From the NCBI GenBank assembly GCA_014323785.1, contig JACONJ010000025.1:61676-125675 (forward strand): a stretch of 64,000 bases of DNA, written 5' to 3'. A program made the position numbers and the translations under genes. The notes under the pieces were generated by a model that was given only the letters and a program-made list of their open reading frames with translations, did not search any database and was not told the DNA's origin. Origin of the DNA: Paracoccaceae bacterium. GTDB lineage: Bacteria; Pseudomonadota; Alphaproteobacteria; Rhodobacterales; Rhodobacteraceae. Positions 46,426-56,731 of the stretch are shown piece by piece (position 1 is the first letter of the stretch; each line of letters begins with the position of its first letter).

Positions 46426-47481
46426 ATGCTGCCCCATGACCGCTTGCACCAGATCACGGATCGTTTCGAGTTTCTTGAAGCACAATTGCGTGCGGGGCCA
46501 AGGGCCGGTGAAATCGCGCGGATCAGCCGGGAATACGCTGACCTGAAGCCGGTGGTCGAACAGATCGCCGCCTACCGCCAAATCCTGACCGATATCGCCG
46601 AGGCCGAGGCGATGCTGGAAGACGCGGACATGCGCACCCTGGCACAGGAAGAACTGCCGCGCCTGCGCGCACTTCTGCCTGGGGTCGAACACGCCTTGCG
46701 GGTCGCTTTGTTGCCGGGGGATGAGGCCGACGCCCGCCCGGCGATGATTGAGATACGGCCCGGCACCGGCGGGGAGGAGGCCGCGCTGTTCGCGGGCGAT
46801 CTGTTGCGGATGTATGAACGCTATGCCGAAGCCCGGGGGTGGCGGCTGGACGTGATTGAACACAGCCAGACCGGGCTTGGCGGCATCAGGGAGGTGGTCG
46901 CCCACGTCACGGGCAAGGGCGTGTTCGCCCGATTGAAATATGAATCCGGCGTCCACCGCGTGCAACGGGTGCCAAGCACCGAATCCGGCGGGCGCATTCA
47001 CACCTCGGCCGCCACCGTGGCCGTTCTGCCCGAGGCCGAGGAGGTCGATATCGACATCCCCGCAAGCGACATCCGCATTGATACGATGCGCGCCAGCGGG
47101 GCAGGGGGGCAGCACGTGAACACCACCGACAGTGCCGTGCGGATTACGCATATGCCCTCGGGCATTGTCGTCACCAGTTCCGAGAAATCCCAGCACCGCA
47201 ATCGGGAGATCGCGATGTCGGTGCTGCGCACGCGGCTTTATGACCTTGGGCGTCAGCGTGCTGCCGTGAACCGCGCTGCCGACCGCAAGGCGCAGGTCGG
47301 ATCAGGGGATCGGTCAGAACGTATCCGCACCTACAACTTTCCCCAGGGGCGGGTGACGGACCATCGGATCAACCTGACGCTCTATAAGCTCGATCAGGTC
47401 ATGCTGGGCAGCCTGGATGAGGTGATCGACGCGCTGATTGCCGATGATCAGGCCCGGAAGCTGGCGGAGCTGGGGAATTGA
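46426..47481 (+). CDS. prfA: Peptide chain release factor 1
   Basis: Recognises UAA and UAG stop codons and triggers peptide release. The protein has 351 residues. The GGQ motif lies in [16 protein letters not shown] (about residues 224-239). The codon-recognition region (PAT in other species) is represented near [12 protein letters not shown]. The C-terminal [19 protein letters not shown] is standard. Its TGA overlaps the start of prmC, the methyltransferase that modifies the GGQ glutamine. Confidence 0.96.
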   Translation: MLPHDRLHQITDRFEFLEAQLRAGPRAGEIARISREYADLKPVVEQIAAYRQILTDIAEAEAMLEDADMRTLAQEELPRLRALLPGVEHALRVALLPGDEADARPAMIEIRPGTGGEEAALFAGDLLRMYERYAEARGWRLDVIEHSQTGLGGIREVVAHVTGKGVFARLKYESGVHRVQRVPSTESGGRIHTSAATVAVLPEAEEVDIDIPASDIRIDTMRASGAGGQHVNTTDSAVRITHMPSGIVVTSSEKSQHRNREIAMSVLRTRLYDLGRQRAAVNRAADRKAQVGSGDRSERIRTYNFPQGRVTDHRINLTLYKLDQVMLGSLDEVIDALIADDQARKLAELGN

Positions 47482-48311
47482 CCGTGCAGGAGGCGTTGAA
47501 CCGGGGGCGAGACCGGTTGCGCACAGGCGGAATCGAACGGGCCGGGCACGAGGCGAGGTGGCTGATGGCCGCCGCGCTGAATGTTGGCCCCGAGCGGGTG
47601 ATTTTGCATCTTCAGGATCAGTTAGAGGATGGGGCAGCGAATGCCTTTACCCAGGCTGTGGTGCGCCGGCTGGCCCGTGAACCCGTCAGCCACATCCTGG
47701 GCGGGCGGTGGTTTTACGACCATTGGTTTAAGGTGACACCTGACGTCCTGGACCCGAGACCCGAGACCGAGACCCTGGTTAAACACGCCCTGGCTGAACC
47801 CGCCCGGCGGGTGCTGGATCTTGGCACCGGGTCCGGCTGTATCCTGTTGAGCGTTCTGTCAAAGACGCCACAGGCGCAAGGGATGGGCACTGACATTTCA
47901 CCATTGGCCCTTGCCATCGCGGCGCAAAATGCGGGAGCTCTGGGGTGTTCCGACCGGGTATCGCTTTTGCAAGGGGACTGGTTTTCGAATGTAGAGGGGC
48001 GTTTTGATCTGATCCTCTCCAACCCGCCCTATATATCCCGGGATGAGATGGCCGCGCTGGCCCCGGATGTGCGAAAGTTTGAACCCCATCTGGCCCTGAC
48101 CGACGGGGCCGATGGCCTGACCGCCTATCGCCGGATCAGCGGGGCGGTGCGCGACTTTCTGAACCCTGGGGGGCGTGTGCTGGTTGAAACCGGGGTCGGG
48201 CGGGCTGATATAGTCAGCACGATGTTCCGTTCCGCCGGATTGGCAGATGTTACCGTTCACCCTGATCTCACAGGTCGCCCGCGCATTGTGGAAGGCCGCA
48301 ACCCGCCCTAA
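47478..48311 (+). CDS. prmC: Peptide chain release factor N5-glutamine methyltransferase
   Basis: Methylates the glutamine of the GGQ motif in release factors. The 277 residues include the SAM-binding [16 protein letters not shown] and the catalytic NPPY motif in [14 protein letters not shown], preceded by [13 protein letters not shown] at 47478 overlaps the prfA stop; a GTG at 47484 is an alternative start. Coupling with prfA is typical. Confidence 0.94.
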   Translation: MTVQEALNRGRDRLRTGGIERAGHEARWLMAAALNVGPERVILHLQDQLEDGAANAFTQAVVRRLAREPVSHILGGRWFYDHWFKVTPDVLDPRPETETLVKHALAEPARRVLDLGTGSGCILLSVLSKTPQAQGMGTDISPLALAIAAQNAGALGCSDRVSLLQGDWFSNVEGRFDLILSNPPYISRDEMAALAPDVRKFEPHLALTDGADGLTAYRRISGAVRDFLNPGGRVLVETGVGRADIVSTMFRSAGLADVTVHPDLTGRPRIVEGRNPP

Positions 48312-48553
48312 TCCGCCGGGCCAGATGGTGCGCAAGCGGTAAAAAAACGACCAGCCGTGCGATTTTTGGTCTTGTCTTGGGCTGATAAACATGATTACCC
48401 ATCCGCCAACGGAGCCAGGATTGATCCTTCAACCGCCCGCACTTTTGCAAAAGCAGCGAATTGGCCCCCGGAGGGCGACCTTACCCGCGAAGGAACCGGC
48501 CGGTTGGCGTTCGGTCCCCGACAATCCCAAACACAAACCGGAAACCCGAATAC

Positions 48554-49006
48554 ATGAGATCATCCAAACATCGCCCGCGGTTCAAGAGTAACCGGAACCG
48601 GCCCACCGTCAATGTTGTCAATCGCGTTTTTGACAGTTCCGGCCCCGAAGGCAAGGTGCGCGGCACACCGCAGCAAATCATCGACAAATACAATCAGCTG
48701 GCCCGCGATGCGCAATTGTCGCATGACCGCGTGGCAACCGAGAATTTCCAGCAGCATGCCGAGCATTACACGCGCCTTCTGGCCGAAGCGCAGCGCGAAA
48801 TGGAGGCCCGCCGCGAGGTGCGAGAGGCCCAGCAGCCCCAGGACGGCGGTGGCCAAGGGGGCGACGGCGAGAGCAAGCCGCACACTGCGGTGGCTGATGC
48901 GCCGCAGCCTGATGGCCGCTTCGGCGAGGTGATCGACCCATTGGCCCGGGGGCAAAGCGGCTTGGTGGAAACGCCGGAAAGCAGCCCCAGGCCAAAGCGC
49001 AGATGA
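48554..49006 (+). CDS. DUF4167 protein, possible RNA-binding
   Basis: Protein of 150 residues with a basic N-terminus (MRSSKHRPRFKSNRNRP), the conserved NRVFDSSGPEGKVRGTPQQI and a helix with SHDRVATENFQQHAEHYTRL; the rest is charged and low in complexity (GGGQGGDGES). DUF4167 is an alphaproteobacterial family found after prmC; its function is unknown. The ATG at 48554 is chosen because it gives the family start. The 242 bases between prmC and this gene hold no gene I can support. Confidence 0.85.
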   Translation: MRSSKHRPRFKSNRNRPTVNVVNRVFDSSGPEGKVRGTPQQIIDKYNQLARDAQLSHDRVATENFQQHAEHYTRLLAEAQREMEARREVREAQQPQDGGGQGGDGESKPHTAVADAPQPDGRFGEVIDPLARGQSGLVETPESSPRPKRR

Positions 49007-49086
49007 TCGCACCGTCCGCGCAAGGATGACGCAGCAACACCGGACAAGACTTTGCAAGGCGGTGGGGTAGCCGCCCCGGTTCCTGC

Positions 49087-49944
49087 CTAGAAAGCGTTGC
49101 CGGGGCCATCTGCGATCACTCTGGCCAAGGCGCAAAACCCGCCTACCGTGACGTGTTCGGCCCGATCAGTTGGCACCAGGCCAGCAGCGATGATGCGGTC
49201 TTCGATATCCGGGGCCAGATTCTTCAGCGCGGTGCGCAGCATTTTCCGGCGCTGGTTAAAGGCTTTGGCAACAACACGCTCCAACATTTCGGGATCGGCG
49301 GGGAACGCCGGCTCTGGCATGGCGGTCATATGCACGACGGCAGAACTCACTGTGGGCGGCGGTGTGAAAGCCTTTGGCGGCAGGGACATAACGACCCGCG
49401 CCTTACACCGCCATTGTGCCAGCACTGTCAGCCGACCGTAGGCTCTGGTTCCTGGCCTGGCCGTGATCCGCTCGGCCGTTTCGCGCTGGAACATCAGGGT
49501 CAGGCTTTGCCATCGGGGTGGCCATGCCCTGGGCGTCAGCCAGCGGACCAGCAGTCTGGTGCCGACATTATAGGGCAGGTTGGCGATGATCCTGATCGGC
49601 GGCGTCAAATGCGCATCCCAGTCCACCTTCAGCGCGTCACCCTCCAGAACCTCAAGCCGGTTGGGATAGACAGCCGCGATTTCCGCCAAGGCTGGCAGGC
49701 AGCGGTGGTCCTTTTCAATGGCCAGCACGTGCCGCGCCCCTTCGGTCAGAAGCCCCCGGGTCAGGCCGCCGGGGCCGGGGCCTACTTCCAATACATTGAC
49801 GCCATCCAGTGTCCCGGCAGCACGCGCGATTTTTGCAGTCAGGTTCAGGTCCAGAAGAAAATTCTGCCCAAGCGATTTCCGCGCGCTTAACCCATGGGCT
49901 GCAATCACCTCTCGCAAGGGGGGAAGACCGTCGATTCGGCTCAT
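49087..49944 (-). CDS. rsmA: 16S rRNA (adenine1518/1519-N6) dimethyltransferase
   Basis: Dimethylates two adjacent adenines near the 3' end of 16S rRNA. The 285 residues show [16 protein letters not shown] near the N-terminus, the SAM motif [16 protein letters not shown] and the catalytic [11 protein letters not shown]. The ATG at 49944 overlaps the pdxA stop by 4 bases; a start at 49968 is less likely. It is the last gene of the lptF-led leftward operon. Confidence 0.95.
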   Translation of the reverse strand: MSRIDGLPPLREVIAAHGLSARKSLGQNFLLDLNLTAKIARAAGTLDGVNVLEVGPGPGGLTRGLLTEGARHVLAIEKDHRCLPALAEIAAVYPNRLEVLEGDALKVDWDAHLTPPIRIIANLPYNVGTRLLVRWLTPRAWPPRWQSLTLMFQRETAERITARPGTRAYGRLTVLAQWRCKARVVMSLPPKAFTPPPTVSSAVVHMTAMPEPAFPADPEMLERVVAKAFNQRRKMLRTALKNLAPDIEDRIIAAGLVPTDRAEHVTVGGFCALARVIADGPGNAF

Positions 49945-50942
49945 CCTGTGTATCTTGCACGGGTGCACGCCATCTCATCCGCACGTTTAAGGGCCTCGAT
50001 CAGGCTTTGCGGGTCGGCCTGACCGGTACCCGCAATGTCCAGGGCCGTGCCATGATCGGGAGAGGTACGGACGAAAGGCAGGCCCAGGGTAACATTCACG
50101 CCGGTCTCAAAGGCCAGTGTCTTGATCGGGATCAGTGCCTGATCATGATACATCGCCACAACCGCATCATAGCGGCGGCGGGCGGCGGCATGAAACAGCG
50201 TGTCGGCGGAATGCGGGCCGGTGACGGCCAGCCCTTCGGCGGCCAGTGCCGCGATCACGGGGGCGATCACCTCGATATCCTCTCGGCCTATCGCGCCGCC
50301 TTCGCCAGCATGAGGGTTAAGGCCCGCCACGGCCAGGCGCGGCCTTTTGATGCCCAAATCCTGCGCAAGGCCAGCGGCCGTGATCCGGATCGTGTCGCCG
50401 AGGAGCTCCGGCGTGAGCGTGCGCGGAACTTCGGCCAGGGGAATATGGATCGTTGTGGCCACAACGCGCAGCAGGTCCGAGGCCAGCATCATCACCACCC
50501 GGTCCGTTCCTGTCAGATGCGCCAAATACTCGGTATGCCCCGGAAAGCGAAAACCGGCCCCATCCTGCAAGGCTTTCTTGTGGATGGGCGCAGTGGTTAG
50601 TGCGCGGGCCTTTCCCTTCGAAACCAGATCTGCACCCCGGGCGATTACATTGATCACCGACTGGGCGTTTTCCGTCGTTGGGCGGCCCGGCGTAGCAGGG
50701 GCAGGAAAGGGATTATCCAACACTGGCAGTGCGTTGGCGAAGACATGCAGCGCGTCGGCGGGTGCAGGGACACGCGCAACCGGCACCCCAAAACCGGTGA
50801 AATGCCGGGCGTCACCAATCACCGCAAAGGGCAAATCCGCCCGCAAGGCCACCCACGCCTTTGCCGCAATCTCGGGGCCGATACCGGCAGGCTCCCCACA
50901 TGTCAGCGCAATTGGCAGGCGTCCGGCCTGGGCTGCGTTCAT
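49941..50942 (-). CDS. pdxA: 4-hydroxythreonine-4-phosphate dehydrogenase
   Basis: Oxidises 4-phosphohydroxy-L-threonine in pyridoxal phosphate synthesis. The protein has 333 residues; landmarks are [38 protein letters not shown] followed by HTEYLA, and near the end [11 protein letters not shown] (metal-binding His) and [14 protein letters not shown]. The ATG at 50942 overlaps the surA stop by 4 bases. Its usual neighbours surA and rsmA are present. Confidence 0.95.
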   Translation of the reverse strand: MNAAQAGRLPIALTCGEPAGIGPEIAAKAWVALRADLPFAVIGDARHFTGFGVPVARVPAPADALHVFANALPVLDNPFPAPATPGRPTTENAQSVINVIARGADLVSKGKARALTTAPIHKKALQDGAGFRFPGHTEYLAHLTGTDRVVMMLASDLLRVVATTIHIPLAEVPRTLTPELLGDTIRITAAGLAQDLGIKRPRLAVAGLNPHAGEGGAIGREDIEVIAPVIAALAAEGLAVTGPHSADTLFHAAARRRYDAVVAMYHDQALIPIKTLAFETGVNVTLGLPFVRTSPDHGTALDIAGTGQADPQSLIEALKRADEMACTRARYTG

Positions 50943-52195
50943 TCGTTTTCCGTGATGATCGCTTCGGCGCGCAACTCGGCCAGATAGCCATTGGCGTAAC
51001 TGGCCAGACGCTGCTGGAACAGAGCCTCTCGCGCCTCTTCGCGGCCACCTTCGGGCAGGCTGGTGGAACGCCCGCACAGCATCAGAACCTGCCGCGCCTG
51101 GCCAGCCTGATGAACAGAACTTAAAGACATCTCGTCTTCATCCAGTCTGGCCAGTTCCACGGCGATATCCTTGGGCACATCCTCGATCAGAAGGGATTCA
51201 CGGGTGAACCCATCGGGGCGCGCACCGTAAAGATCATCACAGGAATCAACCGCATCGCGCAGAGCCTGCACCTCGGCCAGCGTGTTGCCCACCCCCCCGC
51301 CATTAAGCGGGATGGTAGCATATTCCACCGCCGTCACTTCGGGCGTGACGAAACCTGCCTCCTCAAAACCGCGCAATTGAAAGATCGCAATGGCGGGGCC
51401 AAGGGGCACGGGGTCGGTCACGTCGCCGGGCCCAAGGGTCAGCACCATGGCGCGCAGCTGCTGCGGCAGACTTGATAAAGAATGCCAGCCGATCACGCCG
51501 CCTGCCTGCGCCGTGCTTGCGTTTGAGAACCGGCGTGCGGCGGCGGAAAATCCATCGATATCGCCGTCAAGGGATTCTGACAGCCCGGTAATGCGCTGGC
51601 GTACCTCTTGCTGGTTCGTCGGCATCACGGGAATAACGATCTCTGCCAGCAGAACGCGTGCCCCTCCGACCGAACCGCCAAGCGTCAGGGCGCGGTCAAC
51701 CTCTTCCTCGGTGACTCGTGCGCGAGGGCCGAAGCGTGTGCGCAGCACATTGCGCCAGGTCACGCCAGCGGTGACAAAATCGCGAAAGGTTTCTGCTGAC
51801 ACGCCGCGGGATTCGATCACTTGCACGAACTCATCCGATTCCAGATTGGCGCGTGCAGCGAACTCGATTAAGCCCTGTTCGATTTCCTCTGACGTGGCGG
51901 CAACGCCCATATCCAACCCGGCCTGCAATTGCAGGCGTTCGTCGATCAGTGCTTCACGCGCCCGCGCCTCCAGATTGCCGGGAGCGTTCAGAAGCTGCAG
52001 AAACAACACTCGCTGTTCGATCTCATAATAGGTGACGGCACGGTTATTAACCATCACCGCCGCGGTGAACGGGCTATGTTGCGCTGTTACCGGGGGGCCC
52101 TGGGTCAGGATCAAAGCAGTTGCCATAATGCCAGCGGTCAGCCAAGCCCGGGCCATCGTCCGGTGACATCTAAAAAACAGGTTTGTGGGCATCAT
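50939..52195 (-). CDS. surA: Periplasmic chaperone / peptidyl-prolyl isomerase SurA
   Basis: Chaperone for outer-membrane proteins, 418 residues. A signal peptide lies in the first 40 residues (RAWLTAGIMATALIL). The SurA N-terminal domain follows (VMVNNRAVTYYEIEQRVLFL, LIDERLQLQAGLDMG), then a parvulin-like domain (RRFSNASTAQAGGVIGWHSL). Only one clear parvulin domain is seen, against two in E. coli, as is common in this lineage. The start could be the first or second ATG (52195 or 52192). It lies 26 bases after lptD. Confidence 0.9.
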   Translation of the reverse strand: MMPTNLFFRCHRTMARAWLTAGIMATALILTQGPPVTAQHSPFTAAVMVNNRAVTYYEIEQRVLFLQLLNAPGNLEARAREALIDERLQLQAGLDMGVAATSEEIEQGLIEFAARANLESDEFVQVIESRGVSAETFRDFVTAGVTWRNVLRTRFGPRARVTEEEVDRALTLGGSVGGARVLLAEIVIPVMPTNQQEVRQRITGLSESLDGDIDGFSAAARRFSNASTAQAGGVIGWHSLSSLPQQLRAMVLTLGPGDVTDPVPLGPAIAIFQLRGFEEAGFVTPEVTAVEYATIPLNGGGVGNTLAEVQALRDAVDSCDDLYGARPDGFTRESLLIEDVPKDIAVELARLDEDEMSLSSVHQAGQARQVLMLCGRSTSLPEGGREEAREALFQQRLASYANGYLAELRAEAIITENE

Positions 52196-52221
52196 TTTTG
52201 TCCGTTTCGGTCATCATCCGC

Positions 52222-54384
52222 CTATCTGTGACATCTGCGGTGATATTGGCGACCATCCCGTGTTGTACCAAATCCATTCAGGGTTACGGTCAGGCCGAAC
52301 TCTGTTGACGGCAGTAGCCTAGCCGAGGAGGTAAAGCGGCGCGAGAGGGAAAACCTTACATCGACACATTCGGTAGCATAGATCAGTGCCAGCCCGGCTT
52401 GTTTTGCCTCATCCTCAACGAAATCATAACGCCAATCGACTCTGACTGCCCAAGAATTATCGAAATCATAGTTGGCGTCAAAGTGCCATTCCGCCATGTC
52501 GCGAGGGCGACCCTCGGCCGGGTCGGCCCGTAGCCAGATGAAGCTGGTACCAAGGTCATGAGTCCGGCCGGACCAGACCGCGGCAAGCTCATTGGAGGTA
52601 TAATTGAACCCGTCATCGAAAAATCCCCGGTTCATCACGCTCAGATTCGGGCCAAGTGTTAAATGCGTGGCCAAAAGCCAGTCCGACTGGCGGTCATCCA
52701 AACCGGAGCCGGGCGTGAACCGGTCAAAGGTATCCGTGCGATAAACCCGGCCCGCGGTCACGCCCAGGGACCAGCCCAAAGGGTCAGTCCGCGTATAGCT
52801 GATCCCAATATTCAACCATTGCCCGGTTTCGCGCGTATCCGCGCCGGGAAAGCGGTTGAGGGAAAAAAGGCTGCCCTCATCAAACTCTACCACTGTGCTG
52901 CTTTCATTGGGCACTGTCACGTCACCATCATCACTCCAGGCCAGTTGCAGGGCTGGCTCAATCAGATGCGTGACCCCGCGTGTTGAGGTTGTTGCCCAGG
53001 GCCAACGCAACCCAACCGCTGCAGCCGGGCTGAATCTTATGACGCTGTCGGGAAAACGCGAATCTTGCCGTATGCTGTAGTAGTCGGCGGTCAATTTCGT
53101 CTGAAGTGCCAGTAACAGACCCGCCGGCAGCACCCAATCCCGCTGCCAATCGGCTTGGGCAGACAGGCGACCCATATCGCGACCGATCATGTCTGTGTCA
53201 TCAACGCGGTAGTGGCCGCGGCTGGAAAAACCGACCGAGCCGATGCCGCCAATCATCGGGGGCGTGAAGCGGCGCGTGAAGTGTGCGTTCAGTTGCTGAT
53301 TGGGCAGAATGCGGTTATCATTCCCGGCCCGCAGCGATGTGAAACGGGTAAAGCCGGTTTCGATGTAGGAATCGCGCCGTGTACGGCTTAGCGTAATGTG
53401 GCTTTCCAGACGATCTTCTTCGGAAAGGCCGTAAGTCAGAAGATAGGCCCGATCCGTTACCGATTGTAAGCCAAAATCAAGATGGAAATCATTGGCCAGG
53501 TTGAACCGCCCATTGGTGAAGAGGGAACCGCGCTGCGCATCGTCTGTAAGGTGATCCCAGGAAATTGTGCCACTGGCCTCGACAAACCCGTTGCGGAAAA
53601 CCTGGCGATAGCGCATCTCCAGGCTCTGGCTGTCGTCCGTCGTCAGGAATGGCGTAAGCGTCACATCCGCATGATCGCTGATCACGATGAAATAGGGTAG
53701 GCGAATCCCGGTGCCGATTACATCATCACTGCGCACAGTTGGGGCCAGAAAGCCGGTGGCACGTTCCAGCGTCGGGTCGGGAAGGCGCAGGCGCGGTATG
53801 TAGGCAATCGGGATGCCAAGCGTGCGAAACTGCGCATCTTCAAAGTAAAGCTGACGCTCCTGTTGATCATGCACAATCCGTCGGGCGCGGATTTCCCACA
53901 GTGGTGTGGAAATCCCGGCGCAGATTTCACAGGACGAGACGACGTTCTGATAAAATCGGGTGTAGCGCCCATCGGAACGGTTGATCTCGGTCGCGGCGAT
54001 CTGCAGTTGCCGGTCCAGCACCAGCCGCGCGGATTGTAACAGGCCGTCTTGCATATCCCCCGACATCTCCGCGAAACTGGCGAAGAATAACGCGCGACCG
54101 CCTGATTCGATCAGGCTAAGTGGCCCTTCCACAGCCAATTGATCGTTGGCTCCGTCATAGCGGACTGATTGCGCATGCAGGCGGCTGCCACGATAGAAGA
54201 TTTCGACATGTCCGGTCGCGATGACCACAGATGTGCCGCCGTCAAAGGTAATATTGTCCGCAATCAGCGTTGCCGATGCCAGATTCTCGGACAGGTTCTG
54301 CGCTTGGGCCGGGGCCTGCAGCAGCCCAGGCGCAAGCCAGAACACAGGCAGGCAAAACAGAAAATGGCGGATAAGCCGGGTCAT
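52222..54384 (-). CDS. lptD: LPS-assembly outer-membrane protein LptD
   Basis: Outer-membrane component that inserts lipopolysaccharide into the outer leaflet. The 720 residues start with a signal peptide (RLIRHFLFCLPVFWL), continue with an OstA-like jellyroll (ADNITFDGGTSVVIATGHVE) and a C-terminal beta-barrel. The C-terminal OstA_C-like part holds ATECVDVRFSLSRRF. The ATG at 54384 overlaps the lptG stop by 4 bases. Confidence 0.95.
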   Translation of the reverse strand: MTRLIRHFLFCLPVFWLAPGLLQAPAQAQNLSENLASATLIADNITFDGGTSVVIATGHVEIFYRGSRLHAQSVRYDGANDQLAVEGPLSLIESGGRALFFASFAEMSGDMQDGLLQSARLVLDRQLQIAATEINRSDGRYTRFYQNVVSSCEICAGISTPLWEIRARRIVHDQQERQLYFEDAQFRTLGIPIAYIPRLRLPDPTLERATGFLAPTVRSDDVIGTGIRLPYFIVISDHADVTLTPFLTTDDSQSLEMRYRQVFRNGFVEASGTISWDHLTDDAQRGSLFTNGRFNLANDFHLDFGLQSVTDRAYLLTYGLSEEDRLESHITLSRTRRDSYIETGFTRFTSLRAGNDNRILPNQQLNAHFTRRFTPPMIGGIGSVGFSSRGHYRVDDTDMIGRDMGRLSAQADWQRDWVLPAGLLLALQTKLTADYYSIRQDSRFPDSVIRFSPAAAVGLRWPWATTSTRGVTHLIEPALQLAWSDDGDVTVPNESSTVVEFDEGSLFSLNRFPGADTRETGQWLNIGISYTRTDPLGWSLGVTAGRVYRTDTFDRFTPGSGLDDRQSDWLLATHLTLGPNLSVMNRGFFDDGFNYTSNELAAVWSGRTHDLGTSFIWLRADPAEGRPRDMAEWHFDANYDFDNSWAVRVDWRYDFVEDEAKQAGLALIYATECVDVRFSLSRRFTSSARLLPSTEFGLTVTLNGFGTTRDGRQYHRRCHR

Positions 54385-55478
54385 CCATCCTCCGTATGCA
54401 AAAGCAGGCATAGTGCCAGAAGGATCGCCGCGGCTGGCGGAATCCAGGCCGCAGCCAGGATCGGCAACTGGCCGTTTTCCCCCAGAGTCTGGGCAAAACC
54501 CCGAATGAAAAAAACGCCAAAGCCCAAGAGGAGTGCCGAGAGCACCATCACGCCGGTTTTGCCGAACCGCGCGTGGCGCGTGGTGAAACCCGCACCGATC
54601 AGCACCATCGCGGCCAGCATTAGGGGGCTGCTAAACTCCATCTGCATCCAGACCCTGTGGGGCAGAGCCGCGATCCCGGCCTGATTCAGGTACTGAATGA
54701 AATCCGGCAGCTCATAGATCGGAATCTTGGTCGGGCTGCTAAAAGTGTCGCGAATCCGCTCGTGGGTCAGGGACGAGGGTAGGCTGTAGTTTTCCAGGAA
54801 TTCGGCCTCTGCCTCGGGGTTGGAAACGTCTGCGATGGGCCAAATCTTAACATTGGCCAGGGCCCATGAACCAGAGGTTAGGCGGGCTATTCCAGCCTCG
54901 ATCCGACGCTCCATGACGCCACTTTCGTTGAACGTGAAGAAACTGGCGCCGCGCAGGACTGTCCCATCGGCGTTTAGCTGGTCCGCACGGATCACTGTTT
55001 GCCGCGATTCGCTGCCCTGGCGCAGCCAAAACCCATGGGCACTGATCGACAGTGTCTGATCTTCCCCGGTCTGGTGGCGGGCGATTACCCGGGCGTATTG
55101 CCGTTCGGTGGCTGCGATGATCGGGTTGATGACGAAGACCCCCAAGAGGCCAAGCAGTATCGCAACCACAACGGGCGACAATATGCTGCGCAAGACCGAG
55201 CGGCCAGCCGCTCGGATGACCGCCAGCTCCGCGGTCCGCGCAAGACCCAGAAACAGGAACAGCGTCGCCAGCATGACGAAGAGCGGCAGCATTTCATAAA
55301 GTGTGCCGGGCAAGTTTAGCATCGCCAGCTCAAAGGCAGTAACAAGATCGGCGTTGGAATTGCCGATTCGGCGCATCTGTTCAGCCATGTCAATGGGCAA
55401 CAGGATTGAAACAAATATCCCAAGGACGATCAGAAAGGCACACAAAAAACGCCGGGCGATATAGACGTGCAGGATCAT
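54381..55478 (-). CDS. lptG: LPS export ABC permease LptG
   Basis: Membrane subunit of the LptBFG transporter that extracts lipopolysaccharide from the inner membrane. The 365 residues have the family topology: three N-terminal membrane segments, a periplasmic jellyroll domain (about 110-260) and three C-terminal segments. The coupling region LARTAELAVIRAAGRSVLR is visible near residue 85. ATGA overlaps join it to lptF before and lptD after. Confidence 0.93.
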   Translation of the reverse strand: MILHVYIARRFLCAFLIVLGIFVSILLPIDMAEQMRRIGNSNADLVTAFELAMLNLPGTLYEMLPLFVMLATLFLFLGLARTAELAVIRAAGRSVLRSILSPVVVAILLGLLGVFVINPIIAATERQYARVIARHQTGEDQTLSISAHGFWLRQGSESRQTVIRADQLNADGTVLRGASFFTFNESGVMERRIEAGIARLTSGSWALANVKIWPIADVSNPEAEAEFLENYSLPSSLTHERIRDTFSSPTKIPIYELPDFIQYLNQAGIAALPHRVWMQMEFSSPLMLAAMVLIGAGFTTRHARFGKTGVMVLSALLLGFGVFFIRGFAQTLGENGQLPILAAAWIPPAAAILLALCLLLHTEDG

Positions 55479-56590
55479 GCGGGCATCTGCCTAGGCTGCC
55501 GCGTACGCATTCCAAGATAGACAAGCCCCGCCGCCATTGCCATTGCCAGGATCGGCTGCACATAGATCAGCGTGACCAGCCGAACATCCTGTACAGCAAA
55601 GATTTTGATCGTGTTCCAAGTCATTTGCAGCGGAATGATTAGAACGACCGCCAGCAGAATTTGGGGCCAAATCCCAAAGCGCGAAAACGTGCCGAGTATC
55701 AGGGTGGCTGCACCGATGATGGGTACCAACAGCACAAAAAATGTCCGCGCGATACGTTCATGGACTTCGAACATCATCTGCGCACGGCTATAGCCTTGGG
55801 CGGCAATGAAATCCTGGTTAGCGGTCAGAATAACGGGCGTCGAGAGTTCCCTCAGATCGTATTTCCAAGCGTCGGATACTTCAATCAGCGTGTTGATGTC
55901 ATAGGTGAAATCGTCAAACTCCACGATGCTCAGCCGAGCATCGGCATAGATCAGGGTCTGGGCGATCCCGTCAAGCATCACCAACTTTGGGCCATCTGTT
56001 CCACGCATCAACAGGGCCCGCCGTGCAGAATAGATTGTTTCCCTGCTGATGCTGGAGCGATCATGCAAAAAGATGTCACGGAGCTCACCCGATTCGGTAA
56101 TCTCGTGGATGTAGACGACCACTCCATCGGCAGGGTAGATAAATTGCCCCTCGCGCAGCAACTTGCCGTCTATGTTCCGGGCCACCTCAGTGCTGCGAAC
56201 ATTGAACTCCGTGTGCGCGGCGGGGGCAATGATATGCGCAAGGATCGCAATCAGGATTGCCAGAAGCAGCCCGAAGACGGCCACAGGCCGCAGAAGCCGA
56301 ATGGCCCCCATCCCGGCAGTTTGCAGAATCACCAGTTCGCTTTCCGAGATCATGCGATTGAAGATATAAAGCGTGGTAACAAAAGCCGAGGCTGGCAGAA
56401 CGGTAATCATGATGGCCGGTAGGCCAAGTGCGGTGAATTCCAGGAACACCGCCAGACTCTGCCCATCGGCAATGAGCAGGTCAAACATCTCCACCGCGCG
56501 GTTGATCCAGTAGATCGATATCAGGATGAGGCTAAAGAACCCAAACATTACAAGGAGTTGTGACAGAATATACTGGTCATAGCGACCCAT
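55475..56590 (-). CDS. lptF: LPS export ABC permease LptF
   Basis: Partner of LptG, 371 residues, with the same six-segment topology and periplasmic domain. The coupling region is SESELVILQTAGMGAIRLLR. I chose the ATG at 56590 (MGRYDQYIL is the family start) over an in-frame start at 56677. It is the first gene of the operon lptF-lptG-lptD-surA-pdxA-rsmA, where most neighbours overlap by 4 bases. The 141 bases to the divergent pepA hold the promoters of both; I could not fix their positions. Confidence 0.93.
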   Translation of the reverse strand: MGRYDQYILSQLLVMFGFFSLILISIYWINRAVEMFDLLIADGQSLAVFLEFTALGLPAIMITVLPASAFVTTLYIFNRMISESELVILQTAGMGAIRLLRPVAVFGLLLAILIAILAHIIAPAAHTEFNVRSTEVARNIDGKLLREGQFIYPADGVVVYIHEITESGELRDIFLHDRSSISRETIYSARRALLMRGTDGPKLVMLDGIAQTLIYADARLSIVEFDDFTYDINTLIEVSDAWKYDLRELSTPVILTANQDFIAAQGYSRAQMMFEVHERIARTFFVLLVPIIGAATLILGTFSRFGIWPQILLAVVLIIPLQMTWNTIKIFAVQDVRLVTLIYVQPILAMAMAAGLVYLGMRTRQPRQMPA

Positions 56591-56731
56591 GGGTACGGCC
56601 CTCCATGTTGTATTTTGTACGGGTTCATGGACATGTCTAATGTAATCTTGAAAGCGATGATAATGCCATCTGGTCATCCGGTTCTTTTGTGTCTATGATA
56701 GGGGAAATACATTTCATCAAAAGGACGCCGC